From assembly GCF_028737195.1 (NCBI RefSeq), contig NZ_JAQZAJ010000001.1:372001-436000 (forward strand): DNA of 64,000 bases, in the 5' to 3' direction. Below the pieces are notes generated by a model. It saw nothing but the letters and a program-made list of their open reading frames with translations, did not search any database and had not been told where the DNA came from. Positions 38,373 through 48,151 of the stretch are shown here, piece by piece. Source of the DNA: Pseudovibrio exalbescens. Lineage in GTDB: Bacteria > Pseudomonadota > Alphaproteobacteria > Rhizobiales > Stappiaceae. The stretch's first letter is position 1; each line of letters starts with the position of its first letter. A program made the translations under genes and the position numbers.

Positions 38373-40994
38373 ATGAGTGTAGAGCGGCATAAGGCGCAGG
38401 TTGATGCGCAGGAGCTCGTCGCCCAGACGGATACCGGCGCACGGATGCTGACCGGCAATGTTGGACGATTTGTAGCTATTGTTGCGTTTACGTGGTCGGC
38501 GTTTCAACTCTATGTGGCGTCGAGCTTGCCGTTCTGGCTGGTGGATACATTCGGGATCAATCTGATCTTCAACAATTCGGAGATCCGTTTCATCCATGTG
38601 GCCTTCGGTCTGGCGCTGGCTGCATTCGCCTATCCGCTGTTCGGCAACAGTCCAAGAAGCCGTATTCCCTGGTATGACTGGATTTTGGCCGCACTCGGCG
38701 TTTTTGCCTGTCTGTATCTCGTGGTGATGAAAGACGGCATCGCCATGCGCGCAGGGCAGCCCACGCAGATGGACTTGATTGTTTCGACAATCGGCATGGT
38801 GGTGACCGGCATTGCGGTGTTCCGCAGCCTCGGCTTGGCGCTTGTTATCGTTGCCAGCGTGTTCCTTTTCTACGTTTTCTTTGGCAATCAGCCATTTATC
38901 CCGGAAGCCATTCAGTGGCGTGGCGCCTCCTATGGCAAAGCCATGTGGCACTATTGGATGCAGCTTGAAGGGGTGTTTGGTGTTGCGGCGGGCGTTTCCG
39001 CCTCCATGATCTTCCTGTTTGTTCTGTTTGGCTCGCTATTGGAAAAAGCTGGAGCCGGGAACTACTTCATCAAGGTTGCGTTTGCGCTCCTCGGTCACCT
39101 GCGCGGCGGTCCTGCTAAAGCCGCTGTTGTGGCCTCTGCCATGAGTGGTCTTTATTCTGGATCATCCATTGCAAACGTTGTGACGACCGGTACCTTCACT
39201 ATTCCGCTGATGAAGCGCACGGGTTTTCCTGCTGAAAAGGCCGGGGCGGTTGAAGTGGCGTCCTCAGTCAATGGTCAGCTGATGCCGCCTGTGATGGGTG
39301 CTGCGGCTTTCCTTATCGCCGAGTTTACCGGTGTTGGCTATCACGAGGTGGTCAAGCACGCGTTCATTCCGGCGGTTATCTCTTATATCGCTCTGGTTTA
39401 CATCGTTCACCTTGAAGCGCTTAAGATGAACCTGCGCGGTCTGCCAAAGCCGCCAATTCACCTGACGATGATGCGCCGTTTGATGGGCGTACTGATCGGA
39501 TTTATTGGAATTTCCGTTCTTGGTATGGCGGTCTACTACGGGCTGGGTTGGGTGAAGGTTGCGTTCCCACAGCTCACCTTCACAGCTGTGCTTGGTATTT
39601 TCCTGCTGGCCTATCTGTTCCTGATCAATGTTGCAGCCAAGTTGCCTGATCTGGAAGTCGATGACCCGAACGCGCCAATTACTGAACTGCCTCTGGCAGG
39701 AGATGTGGGCAGAACGGGATACTATTTCATTTTGCCGATTGTCATTCTGATCTGGTGTATCCTCATCGAACGTTTTTCTCCGTCTCTGTCAGCGTTTTAT
39801 GCGACCGTTGCGATGATCTTCATCGTGTTGACGCACCGCCCTTTGAAGGCGCTCCTGCGCCAGTCAAACTGGCGCGCTGAGGTGAGACAGGGCATTGCCG
39901 ACTTCGTGGATGGCATGATTGGCGGGGCACGAAACATGATCGGCATCGCGGTTGCAACTGCGGCGGCTGGTGTGATCGTGGGCACGGTGTCTTTGACTGG
40001 TGCGCACCAGATGATTGGTGAGCTGGTGGAGTTCTTGTCCGGCGGTAATCTTCTGGCCATGTTGCTTCTGGTTGCGGTGATGAGCCTGATACTTGGTATG
40101 GGGCTTCCAACCACTGCAAACTATCTGGTGGTGTCGTCGCTGATGGCGCCCGTTATTGTGGAACTGGGGGCGCAGACTGGCTTTCTGGTACCGCTGATTG
40201 CCGTACACTTTTTCGTGTTCTACTTCGGTATTCTGGCGGATGTAACGCCGCCTGTTGGGCTGGCGGCCTTTGCTGCGGGTGCGATCAGTCAGGGAGACCC
40301 AATTCGCACCGGCGTGCAGGGCTTCTTCTATTCCATCCGTACGGCGTTGTTGCCGTTCCTGTTCATCTTCAACACGGATCTTTTGTTGATTGATGTTGGG
40401 CCGGTACAGGCGATCTTCGTCTTCATCGTTGCAACCATCGCCATGATGCTGTTCGCAGCGGCGATGCAGGGATATCTTCTGGCCCGCTCCAAAGTATGGG
40501 AGAGCCTTGTTCTTCTGCTTGTTGCATTCACGTTGTTCCGCCCGGGTTTCTGGCTGGATATCGTTGATGATCGTTACATCACGACAGCTGGACCTCCGGT
40601 AATCGAGAAAATTGGCCGAGCCCCAATCGATACGGAGGTACGCTTGAACCTCGCAGGGCCGGATTTTGACAATCCTGATGATATCATCACGCTCACCGTA
40701 CCGTTTACCGTTCCTGCGGAGGCAACGGTGGATGGCATGGCGCGTCTTGAGGATCAGGGGCTGACGATCTTTGAAGAAGATGGCAAGTTGTTGATGGATG
40801 AACCGTTCCCTGGAACGCCATTCGCACAGCAATTGCAGAAGTTTGACTTCTACGGGGATGAGCCTGTTACAATGGTTTCAGCCCAGGTTGAGGCGGAGCG
40901 GATGCCGAAGGAAATCTTCTATATTCCGGCTCTCTTGCTTCTGTTGCTGGTGGTGGTGTCCCAGAGACGCCGGCAGACGCAGCCTGCCTTCTAA
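38373..40994 (+). CDS. TRAP transporter fused permease (DctQM-type, DUF3394 end)
   Basis: A 873-residue membrane protein in which the four-helix and twelve-helix permease parts are one chain. Signatures include SGLYSGSSIANVVTTGTFTI, LMPPVMGAAAFLIAEFTGVG, GMGLPTTANYLVVSSLMAP and DVTPPVGLAAFAAGAISQGD. After the last permease helix, about 120 residues form a soluble domain like DUF3394, which ends with one more membrane helix (IPALLLLLLVVVS). Na+-coupled import of the solute held by the TAXI protein is expected. Confidence 0.93.
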   Translation: MSVERHKAQVDAQELVAQTDTGARMLTGNVGRFVAIVAFTWSAFQLYVASSLPFWLVDTFGINLIFNNSEIRFIHVAFGLALAAFAYPLFGNSPRSRIPWYDWILAALGVFACLYLVVMKDGIAMRAGQPTQMDLIVSTIGMVVTGIAVFRSLGLALVIVASVFLFYVFFGNQPFIPEAIQWRGASYGKAMWHYWMQLEGVFGVAAGVSASMIFLFVLFGSLLEKAGAGNYFIKVAFALLGHLRGGPAKAAVVASAMSGLYSGSSIANVVTTGTFTIPLMKRTGFPAEKAGAVEVASSVNGQLMPPVMGAAAFLIAEFTGVGYHEVVKHAFIPAVISYIALVYIVHLEALKMNLRGLPKPPIHLTMMRRLMGVLIGFIGISVLGMAVYYGLGWVKVAFPQLTFTAVLGIFLLAYLFLINVAAKLPDLEVDDPNAPITELPLAGDVGRTGYYFILPIVILIWCILIERFSPSLSAFYATVAMIFIVLTHRPLKALLRQSNWRAEVRQGIADFVDGMIGGARNMIGIAVATAAAGVIVGTVSLTGAHQMIGELVEFLSGGNLLAMLLLVAVMSLILGMGLPTTANYLVVSSLMAPVIVELGAQTGFLVPLIAVHFFVFYFGILADVTPPVGLAAFAAGAISQGDPIRTGVQGFFYSIRTALLPFLFIFNTDLLLIDVGPVQAIFVFIVATIAMMLFAAAMQGYLLARSKVWESLVLLLVAFTLFRPGFWLDIVDDRYITTAGPPVIEKIGRAPIDTEVRLNLAGPDFDNPDDIITLTVPFTVPAEATVDGMARLEDQGLTIFEEDGKLLMDEPFPGTPFAQQLQKFDFYGDEPVTMVSAQVEAERMPKEIFYIPALLLLLLVVVSQRRRQTQPAF

Positions 40995-41016
40995 CTGATA
41001 AGATTGGATAGGGAAT

Positions 41017-41454
41017 ATGTATTCCAATATCTTGCTTCCTGTGGACTTGAACGAGGAGAGCTCCTGGAAGAAGTCGCTTCCGATAGCCATCGATCTGTGC
41101 CGACACTACAAAGCGGAGTTGCATGTGGTGTCGGTAATGCCCGATTTCGGAAAAGCCATCGTGGGTGGTTACTTCAAGAAGGAGTTTGAGCACGACGCTC
41201 TTGAAGCGGCGAAAAACGCTTTGGAGGCTCTTCTCGACAGAGAGCTGCCGGACGATACGCTGAATGTAAAAGGGCATATCGCACACGGCACGATCTATGA
41301 GGAAATCAACAAGGCTGCGGACAAACTGGGCTGCGATTTGATCGTTCTCGCTTCTCACCGTCCTGAGTTGAAAGATTACCTTTTGGGCCCCAACGCCGCA
41401 CGTGTTGTGCGTCACGCCAATCAGTCAGTCCTTGTTGTAAGAGATGACGATTGA
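41017..41454 (+). CDS. UspA-family protein tied to the TRAP transporter
   Basis: A 145-residue universal stress protein: N-terminal MYSNILLPVDLNEES, HGTIYEEINKAADKLGCDLI and a C-terminal LGPNAARVVRHANQSVLVVR nucleotide-loop pattern. It follows the permease by 22 bases. TeaD of Halomonas is a UspA protein encoded with the TRAP transporter TeaABC that tunes its activity with ATP, so a similar regulatory role is likely here. This is inference from context. Confidence 0.88.
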   Translation: MYSNILLPVDLNEESSWKKSLPIAIDLCRHYKAELHVVSVMPDFGKAIVGGYFKKEFEHDALEAAKNALEALLDRELPDDTLNVKGHIAHGTIYEEINKAADKLGCDLIVLASHRPELKDYLLGPNAARVVRHANQSVLVVRDDD

Positions 41455-41547
41455 TCACAGGGATTTGTGTGCGCGCGATCTCGTTTGTCGCTAAATAGAA
41501 AGCGAGAGCGGCGCGCATGCCAGAACTTTCCTGCAGGTTTGCAGGGT

Positions 41548-41580
41548 GGCCCGCTCAGTGCTCTGGGCGGGCCTTGTTAT
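41548..41580 (+). terminator. Terminator after the TRAP operon
   Basis: The 7-bp GC stem GGCCCGC (41548-41554) with GCGGGCC (41567-41573) is followed by TTGTTATTT. It closes the TRAP/UspA operon ahead of the CcdA-like gene. Confidence 0.6.
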
Positions 41581-41599
41581 TTGAAACGGGAATTCTTTG

Positions 41600-42337
41600 A
41601 TGTTGGAACAGGTGACGATTTTAGGGGCTTTTTTGGCGGGGATCTTGTCCTTTGTGTCTCCTTGCGTATTGCCGCTCGTGCCTCCTTATCTTGGGTACAT
41701 TGCAGGCATGTCGCTTGATGAACTGACTCAGGATGAACAGGAAGCGGCGCGCCGAAACAAGGTCATCATCGCAGCAATGTTCTTTGTTGCAGGGTTTTCG
41801 ACTGTGTTTGTCTTGCTGGGTGCAAGCGCTTCGTTCCTCGGCCAGTTTTTCCTTCAGCACTCTCAAGTTCTTGGCTATGTCGCTGGTGGGATGATCATCC
41901 TGATGGGACTGCACTTTCTTGGTGTTTTCAAGATTGCTTTCCTCTATCGGGAGGCAAGAGTACAGGTGAACTCAACGCCTGCAGGCTTTGCTGGAGCTTA
42001 CATCATGGGGCTGGCCTTTGGCTTTGGCTGGACGCCATGCATCGGGCCTGTTCTGGCATCTATTCTGCTAATTGCAGGGACTGAGGCTTCCGTTGGCAAT
42101 GGCATGGTGCTGCTTGCCAGCTATGCGTTGGGCATTGGCGTGCCGTTCCTGATTGCAGCAGCGTTTGCCGGGCCTTTCATGAACTTCATGAAGGGGTTTC
42201 GCCAACACATGCAAACGGTGGAGCGTGTCATGGGCGGTCTTCTCGTTCTTACCGGAATCGGGTTTTGGACCGGCTACATGCAGGCGTTTTCTTTCTGGTT
42301 GTTGGAGACTTTCCCAGCGCTCGGAATGATTGGCTAG
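41600..42337 (+). CDS. CcdA/DsbD-like cytochrome c biogenesis thiol transporter
   Basis: A 245-residue protein with six predicted membrane helices. One cysteine lies in helix 1 (SFVSPCVLPLVPPYLGYIAG) and another in the middle (FGFGWTPCIGPVLASILLIA), the paired redox cysteines of CcdA. It would move reducing power from cytoplasmic thioredoxin to the periplasm for cytochrome c maturation or disulfide reduction. ATG 41600 is preferred over TTG 41597. It runs convergent with the EamA gene, 12 bases apart. Confidence 0.88.
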   Translation: MLEQVTILGAFLAGILSFVSPCVLPLVPPYLGYIAGMSLDELTQDEQEAARRNKVIIAAMFFVAGFSTVFVLLGASASFLGQFFLQHSQVLGYVAGGMIILMGLHFLGVFKIAFLYREARVQVNSTPAGFAGAYIMGLAFGFGWTPCIGPVLASILLIAGTEASVGNGMVLLASYALGIGVPFLIAAAFAGPFMNFMKGFRQHMQTVERVMGGLLVLTGIGFWTGYMQAFSFWLLETFPALGMIG

Positions 42338-42349
42338 TCGGCGTATGCC

Positions 42350-43282
42350 TCAGGCCCTTCGTCTGCCCAGGATCTGGAAGGCGGCGGCTGGAAGGGTTGC
42401 CAATACGAGACCGGCCATGATTGGCAAGAATCCGGCCAAATGAAAGAGCGCGAGTTTTTCGCCTAAAAACACCACAGCCATCAGGACGCCGTAGGGCGGA
42501 AGCAAATACATGAAGAGGCCAGCGATTGAAGCGCCGACCATCTTGATGCCGTATTGGTAAGTGGAGAAAGCCAATACTGACGCCACAATGGTCACGCCCG
42601 CAATTGAACCCCACGCTTCGGGGGTTGTTGGTATTGGAGCGACCCAAATCATCTCTGCGATGGCAAACGGGAACAATAGAAGCGCACCAAAACCCGCAAG
42701 AGTTGCAAACAGGACGAAAACCGGGATCTCCTGCAATGATCGCTGCCGGATCAGGACAGAATAGGTGGCCCAGCTGAGTGTGCAGACGCCGAATACGAGG
42801 TCGCCCCAGCTCAGCTCCAGGGAAATAAGATTGGCCAGAGAGCCTTTAGTGACGATGATCGCGACACCGATAAGTGCGAGCGCTATGCCTATTAGTTCAC
42901 GGGGGGACATGCGGCGACCGCGAAACACCCACTCGATCAACATGATGAATACAGGTGCAGCGGAATAGATCAGCGTTCCATTGGTGGCGCTTGTGTTCTT
43001 GAGCGCAAGATATACGAGAGCGCCGCAAATCCACATGCCAAGAAACGCCATGAAAAGAAGCAGTTTCAAATTCGCCTTGATGGTGGGCAGAGCTGGTGGG
43101 AGTTGGCGGTAAGCAATGGGTACCAGAATGAGAAATGCCAGAAACCATCGCAAGAAAGCGAGCGTCCATGGTTCTGTTTGCTCGATACCATACCGGCCAA
43201 TTATGATGTTTGAACTCATAAAGACCGGCATGATGAACAGCAGGGGGTATATGAGTCTATTTTGTTGAGATTGACTAAACAT
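42350..43282 (-). CDS. EamA/DMT-family transporter
   Basis: A 310-residue protein with about ten membrane helices in two similar halves. The first repeat runs from LLFIMPVFMSSNIIIGRYGI to about residue 140 and the second begins WGDLVFGVCTLSWATYSVLI. This matches the drug/metabolite transporter superfamily of exporters. I use ATG 43282 because GATGAGG precedes it; ten extra residues are open upstream. The substrate cannot be inferred. Confidence 0.87.
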   Translation of the reverse strand: MFSQSQQNRLIYPLLFIMPVFMSSNIIIGRYGIEQTEPWTLAFLRWFLAFLILVPIAYRQLPPALPTIKANLKLLLFMAFLGMWICGALVYLALKNTSATNGTLIYSAAPVFIMLIEWVFRGRRMSPRELIGIALALIGVAIIVTKGSLANLISLELSWGDLVFGVCTLSWATYSVLIRQRSLQEIPVFVLFATLAGFGALLLFPFAIAEMIWVAPIPTTPEAWGSIAGVTIVASVLAFSTYQYGIKMVGASIAGLFMYLLPPYGVLMAVVFLGEKLALFHLAGFLPIMAGLVLATLPAAAFQILGRRRA

Positions 43283-43368
43283 TGCCTCATCCCTCAAACT
43301 GCTACAGCTCAATAAAAGCTGATCTTTTGAGGGGTGGATTTTGCAGATTATTTATCTAAAGTCAAAGA

Positions 43369-44505
43369 TTACTTTGGGTGAATTACCGTTCTGCATGTGG
43401 CATCCATCCCCTTGATCTGAGCACAGGCCAGAACGCTGTCACGGGCGTTTGCAAACGGACCCGCCAAGGCCTGATAGAGGATGCCTTGCTCCGCCGTTGG
43501 TTTTCCTGGGCGGATGCGTGTGCCCACCTGGTCAATGAGGGTCGACAGTTCCTCGGCACGGCGCAAAATGTTTTCCGCTTCCTCGCGGTCTTCGTAGCTT
43601 CCAAGATCTACGGCGAAGGCCGAGCGGGTGAACACTGATCCTGCACGACCATAAACAATGCCCGCTGCTGATGTCACTTCGAGCTGTTCTTGCGGTGATG
43701 GAATGGACGCGACCAATTGAGGCGGTGTTGCGTCTGGAAGAGTGACGGATGTCTGGTTGGGAACAAGGGCAGCGAAGGCCGGAAGGTTCTCGTAAACCTC
43801 TGGTGCGATTTCCGGTGCGGGCAGGGTGGCAATCTCTGGATTAATGATTGCTGCTTTCGGGCGCGGCGTGGGGACGGTTTCATTTGCGGCTAGCTGAGAT
43901 GGAGCTTGGGTTTCAGCTGCATCCAGCTTTGGGGCTGCATTCTTGACCGGTCTTTCCGCGATTATCGATTGCCGTTTATCTGGTGCCGGTTGTTTCGCGG
44001 CTGGTTCAGAGGTTGCGGTATCAATCGCAGGCTCTGCCTCGGCCGCGGGTTTCGCTGGCGGAGGCAATAGTTCGTCATCCAAGTCCGCAATGCGTTCACG
44101 TAATGGGCGCGGGGGTTGGGACTTCAGAAGTTCAATAGTGTCTTGGAGAGCTGCATTGCTCTGGCGCAGATCGACGACGGTTTGCTGAAGAGAGGCCATT
44201 TGCAGCTTGATTTCCTGCATGTGAGCGGAAACGGGCTGTAGGCCTGTGAGTTGAGGGCGGTAGGTCGCGACCTCATTGTCTTTATAGACGCGCAAATACT
44301 GTGGTTTGCTTTCCATCAGCAAGCTGCGTTCACCGGGTATGGCGATCTCCACCGTGTCATTGAGTGAGCCAGGGGTGAACATAACGGCGCTCAAAGCGAC
44401 TGTCGCAAAGCAAACGGCTACGAAACCCCAGAACACGATGGTGCTGTTGTTCGGCACGGATGCGTCGGCCACGGTATGGCCGTTATAGTCGACAGAGCTT
44501 TTCAA
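43369..44505 (-). CDS. SPOR-like domain membrane protein
   Basis: A 378-residue protein with one membrane helix at about residues 22-45 (IVFWGFVAVCFATVALSAVM), a coiled coil at about 90-125 (MQEIKLQMASLQQTVVDLRQ), a Pro/Ala-rich disordered stretch, and a C-terminal domain (FAVDLGSYEDREEAENILRR, then LYQALAGPFANARDSVLACA) with the layout of SPOR domains that bind denuded peptidoglycan. It is likely a cell-envelope or division-site protein facing the periplasm. Family assignment is moderate since the SPOR sequence is divergent. Confidence 0.72.
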   Translation of the reverse strand: MKSSVDYNGHTVADASVPNNSTIVFWGFVAVCFATVALSAVMFTPGSLNDTVEIAIPGERSLLMESKPQYLRVYKDNEVATYRPQLTGLQPVSAHMQEIKLQMASLQQTVVDLRQSNAALQDTIELLKSQPPRPLRERIADLDDELLPPPAKPAAEAEPAIDTATSEPAAKQPAPDKRQSIIAERPVKNAAPKLDAAETQAPSQLAANETVPTPRPKAAIINPEIATLPAPEIAPEVYENLPAFAALVPNQTSVTLPDATPPQLVASIPSPQEQLEVTSAAGIVYGRAGSVFTRSAFAVDLGSYEDREEAENILRRAEELSTLIDQVGTRIRPGKPTAEQGILYQALAGPFANARDSVLACAQIKGMDATCRTVIHPK

Positions 44506-44733
44506 AACGCGTGTCTATTGCAAACGATGATTCCTATGGCAAAAATGCCCCATAACTCTTGTGGGTTTATGGTTAACAGAATGCAAATGCTAATTTAAAT
44601 GAAGGCGGAGTTTTTTACGTATTCTGCTTAAATCATTGAAAGATGTTGGTGATAGCATGCTGAACTGCATTGAATTGTTTGCTTATGGCTGCTGTGTCAC
44701 AGCATGAGATCTGGATGAACTAAGGAACAAGAA

Positions 44734-46107
44734 ATGACCGGTGAAAGCTGTTTAGCAATCGTCCTTGCGGCCGGACTGGGTACGCGGATGAAGTCGGCAC
44801 TGCCAAAGGTTCTGCATGAAATCGGCAACTTTCCGTTGGTCGGTCATGTTCTGAAGGCTGTTCAAGCGGCGGGTGCGGACGAGGTTGCAGTTGTTGTCGG
44901 GCCGGACATGGAAGCACTTGAGAAGGCGAGCAGGGAAATTGTTCCTGATGCCAAGTGTTTTGTTCAGGTGGACCGGCTGGGCACGGCTCATGCTGCCAAA
45001 GCGGCTGAAGGTGCCTATCTGGAGAGCACGGTCGATCACGTTCTTGTTCTATTCGGTGACACACCTCTTGTTACTCCCCAAACCTTTCGCGCCATTCGGG
45101 CGGAGCTGAGCGCAGGATCGGACCTTGTGGTTCTGGGCTTTGAGGCAGCGGACCCGCACGGATATGGGCGGCTTATCACAGATGGCGATAAGCTTCTGGC
45201 AATCCGCGAAGAAAAAGATGCAAGCGATGAAGAACGCAAGGTTACCTTGTGCAATGCTGGCATTATGGGGTTCCGCCGCGAGCATTTTGCGTCGCTCGTA
45301 AACCGTATCGAGAACAATAATGCGAAAGGCGAATACTATCTGACGGACGCTGTTGAGGTGGCCCACGCTGATGGTCTCAAAATATCCGTCACCACCGCAG
45401 CTGAAGCGGAAGTGCAGGGCATCAACAACCGAGCACAGCTCGCCGCCTGTGAGGCGGTGTTTCAGGAACGCATGCGCCAATCTGCCATGGCTGATGGCGT
45501 GACCTTGCAAGCTCCCGAGACGGTTTATTTTTCCCAGGATACCCGCATTGCACCTGACGTTGTTGTGGAGCCGAATGTGGTTTTCGGACCCGGCGTTTCA
45601 GTGGAAAGCGGTGTTCGGATCAGAGCCTTTTCCCATCTAGAAAGAGCGAGCGTTGCAAAAGACGCAACGGTTGGCCCCTATGCCCGCCTGCGCCCCAACG
45701 CAAAGATTGGTGAGGGCGCCCATATCGGCAACTTTGTAGAGATCAAGAATGCCTCAATCGAACAAGGCGCCAAGGTGAATCATCTGTCCTACATTGGGGA
45801 CGCCCGAGTGGGTGCCAAGACCAATGTGGGTGCTGGCACGATTACGTGTAACTATGATGGCTACTTCAAGTATCACACAGATGTTGGCAATGGCGTTTTC
45901 GTCGGGTCCAACAGCATTTTGGTTGCGCCCGTTTCAATTGGTGATGGCGCCTTGGTTGCGGCAGGGTCCGTGATAACCGAAGATGTGCCTTCTCAGGCCA
46001 TGGCCTTCGGTCGCGCTCAACAGGTTGTGAAAGAAGGCCGCGCCAGCGAGATGCGTGCCCGTCTTGAGAAAGAAAAAGAACTACAAAAAGCCAAGGCGAA
46101 CTCTTAA
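44734..46107 (+). CDS. glmU: Bifunctional UDP-GlcNAc pyrophosphorylase / GlcN-1-P acetyltransferase
   Basis: A 457-residue GlmU, the normal length. The N-terminal uridyltransferase has VLAAGLGTRMKSALPKVLHE, and the C-terminal half has the left-handed beta-helix repeats (VVEPNVVFGPGVSVESGVRI, IGEGAHIGNFVEIKNASIEQ) with the acetyltransferase catalytic region NHLSYIGDA. It makes UDP-GlcNAc for peptidoglycan and lipid A. ATG 44734 follows AAGGAA. glmS lies 152 bases downstream and supplies its substrate through GlmM. Confidence 0.97.
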   Translation: MTGESCLAIVLAAGLGTRMKSALPKVLHEIGNFPLVGHVLKAVQAAGADEVAVVVGPDMEALEKASREIVPDAKCFVQVDRLGTAHAAKAAEGAYLESTVDHVLVLFGDTPLVTPQTFRAIRAELSAGSDLVVLGFEAADPHGYGRLITDGDKLLAIREEKDASDEERKVTLCNAGIMGFRREHFASLVNRIENNNAKGEYYLTDAVEVAHADGLKISVTTAAEAEVQGINNRAQLAACEAVFQERMRQSAMADGVTLQAPETVYFSQDTRIAPDVVVEPNVVFGPGVSVESGVRIRAFSHLERASVAKDATVGPYARLRPNAKIGEGAHIGNFVEIKNASIEQGAKVNHLSYIGDARVGAKTNVGAGTITCNYDGYFKYHTDVGNGVFVGSNSILVAPVSIGDGALVAAGSVITEDVPSQAMAFGRAQQVVKEGRASEMRARLEKEKELQKAKANS

Positions 46108-46116
46108 AGCTGCTTA

Positions 46117-46136
46117 GGTATTAGTACGATAATACC
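46117..46136. repeat. Inverted repeat between glmU and glmS
   Basis: A perfect 7-bp GGTATTA/TAATACC repeat with a 6-nt loop lies 10 bases after glmU. No T tract follows, so it is either a weak terminator or a regulator site ahead of glmS. Confidence 0.4.
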
Positions 46137-46259
46137 GCTGAGCTGTAACGAACCGAAACATCTATTGATTTCACTAAGTTACAGGAGTGCGGCTAGACAA
46201 GCCTAAAGACCATTGCGATCCGGTGGCGAAAAGCCATCGGGTATCTCAGGAGAAGATTT

Positions 46260-48086
46260 ATGTGTGGCATCGTAGGCATTCTCGGCCAAACCCCGGCAGC
46301 CCCTCTACTCGTAGACGCGTTGAAGCGGCTCGAATACCGCGGATATGATTCTGCGGGTGTTGCAACATTGGAAGAGGGTATGTTGGTGCGCCGGCGAGCT
46401 GAGGGAAAGCTGCGCAACCTAGAGGCGCTGTTGCTTGACGAGCCACTACGGGGGACTTCCGGTATTGGCCACACCCGTTGGGCGACCCATGGTGCGCCAA
46501 CTGTTCGCAATGCCCACCCACATGCCGCTGACGGCATTTGTGTGGTACACAACGGCATCATCGAGAATTTTTTGGAACTGCGTGAGGAAATCGTCGGTGC
46601 CGGGATTGCTCTTGAAAGTGATACCGACACCGAAGTGGTCGCTCACCTTGTTTCTCTTGGCGTCAAAAGCGGCAAGACACCGGTTCAAGCTGTGTCTGAT
46701 GTGCTTTCGAAGCTGAAGGGCGCGTTTGCGCTTGCCATCCTTTTTGACGGCGAGAACGACCTCATGATTGGCGCCCGTCGCGGCTCTCCATTGGCATTGG
46801 GGTATGGCGAAGGCGAGATGTTCCTGGGCTCGGACGCCATCGCACTTTCGCCGTTTACCGACAAGATTTGTTACCTGGAAGAAGGCGACTGGGTGGTGAT
46901 GAACCGCGAAGGCGCTGAAATCTTTGACTCCACTGGTAACGCTGTTTCTCGCCCGATCAGCAAATCAATGGTCAGTGCCTCTGTCGTGGACAAAGGCAAC
47001 TACAAACACTTCATGGCCAAAGAGATCTACGAGCAACCAGAGGTGATTGGCCACACGATCTCGCGCTATCTCGACCTTGCAACCGGTGAAACCAAGTTGC
47101 CTGAAGGGGCTGAGGTTGACTTCACCAAGATTGACCGCCTCGTTGTTTCAGCATGTGGTACGGCCTACTATGCGGGCCTTGTTGCCAAGTATTGGTTTGA
47201 AAAATACGCCCGCATTCCCGTTGATATCGATGTGGCTTCGGAGTTCCGATATCGCGAAATGCCAGTCAAGGCGGGTGATATGGCCTTGTTCATCTCGCAG
47301 TCCGGCGAGACGGCTGATACGCTGGCTTCGCTTCGCTATTGCAAAGTCCAAGGCATGGTCATTGGCGCGGTCGTGAACGTGCCAGAATCAACGATCGCTC
47401 GCGAAGCAAATGTGGTGTTCCCAACATATGCCGGCCCCGAGATAGGCGTTGCCTCGACCAAGGCCTTTACCTGCCAGCTCACGGTTCTGGCAGCGCTCGC
47501 AGTCCATGCTGGTGTTCAGCGTGGAACTCTGAGCGAGGCTGATGCGCGCTACATGATCACCGCGCTCTCTGAGCTTCCAAGCTACACCAACAAGGCACTG
47601 AAACTTTCTGATCATGCGGAAGAGATCGCGCATTGGCTGTCTCAGGCATCGGATGCTTTGTTTCTTGGGCGCGGTACGAGCTTCCCAATGGCGCTGGAAG
47701 GCGCTTTGAAGCTCAAGGAGATCTCGTACATTCACGCGGAAGGTTATGCGGCTGGTGAGTTGAAACACGGCCCCATTGCGTTGATTGACGAAACCATGCC
47801 GGTGTTCGTGGTAGCACCGTTTGACAATATCTACGAAAAGACGGTTTCCAACATGCAGGAAGTCGCCGCTCGTGGCGGCCGGATCGTTCTGTTGACCGAC
47901 GAAAAGGGTGCTGAGGCAGCCGGTCTGGAAGCCGATCACATCATCACTCTACCTGACGTTCCGGAGATTGTGTCTCCAATCGTTTACGCCCTGCCGTTGC
48001 AGCTGATCTCGTATCACACAGCCGTCTTCATGGGGACGGATGTGGATCAGCCAAGAAACCTTGCAAAATCAGTTACAGTAGAATAG
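46260..48086 (+). CDS. glmS: Glutamine-fructose-6-phosphate aminotransferase
   Basis: A 608-residue enzyme making glucosamine-6-phosphate. The N-terminal glutaminase begins with Cys2 after Met removal (MCGIVGI), then GIGHTRWATHGAP and HNGIIENF. The two SIS sugar-isomerase domains contain ACGTAYYAGLVAKY, ISQSGETADT, and FLGRGTSFPMALEGALKLKE; it ends DQPRNLAKSVTVE. Full length. ATG 46260 follows AGGAGA. No glmS ribozyme is seen upstream. First enzyme of the UDP-GlcNAc pathway, paired with glmU. Confidence 0.97.
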   Translation: MCGIVGILGQTPAAPLLVDALKRLEYRGYDSAGVATLEEGMLVRRRAEGKLRNLEALLLDEPLRGTSGIGHTRWATHGAPTVRNAHPHAADGICVVHNGIIENFLELREEIVGAGIALESDTDTEVVAHLVSLGVKSGKTPVQAVSDVLSKLKGAFALAILFDGENDLMIGARRGSPLALGYGEGEMFLGSDAIALSPFTDKICYLEEGDWVVMNREGAEIFDSTGNAVSRPISKSMVSASVVDKGNYKHFMAKEIYEQPEVIGHTISRYLDLATGETKLPEGAEVDFTKIDRLVVSACGTAYYAGLVAKYWFEKYARIPVDIDVASEFRYREMPVKAGDMALFISQSGETADTLASLRYCKVQGMVIGAVVNVPESTIAREANVVFPTYAGPEIGVASTKAFTCQLTVLAALAVHAGVQRGTLSEADARYMITALSELPSYTNKALKLSDHAEEIAHWLSQASDALFLGRGTSFPMALEGALKLKEISYIHAEGYAAGELKHGPIALIDETMPVFVVAPFDNIYEKTVSNMQEVAARGGRIVLLTDEKGAEAAGLEADHIITLPDVPEIVSPIVYALPLQLISYHTAVFMGTDVDQPRNLAKSVTVE

Positions 48087-48094
48087 CGGAAAGG

Positions 48095-48118
48095 GAGCGG
48101 GCTCGACCCGCTCTTTTT
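48095..48118 (+). terminator. Terminator after glmS
   Basis: A perfect 7-bp stem GAGCGGG (48095-48101) with CCCGCTC (48107-48113) and a 5-nt loop is followed by TTTTTC. Confidence 0.75.
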
Positions 48119-48151
48119 CTTTGTCGTTAGCGCTGTAAGAGAGATTGCTGC

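Noticed and set aside
46108-46259. glmS ribozyme upstream of glmS
   Set aside because: The interval is short and shows only a simple 7-bp hairpin. The ribozyme is known mainly from Gram-positive bacteria and no matching core is visible.
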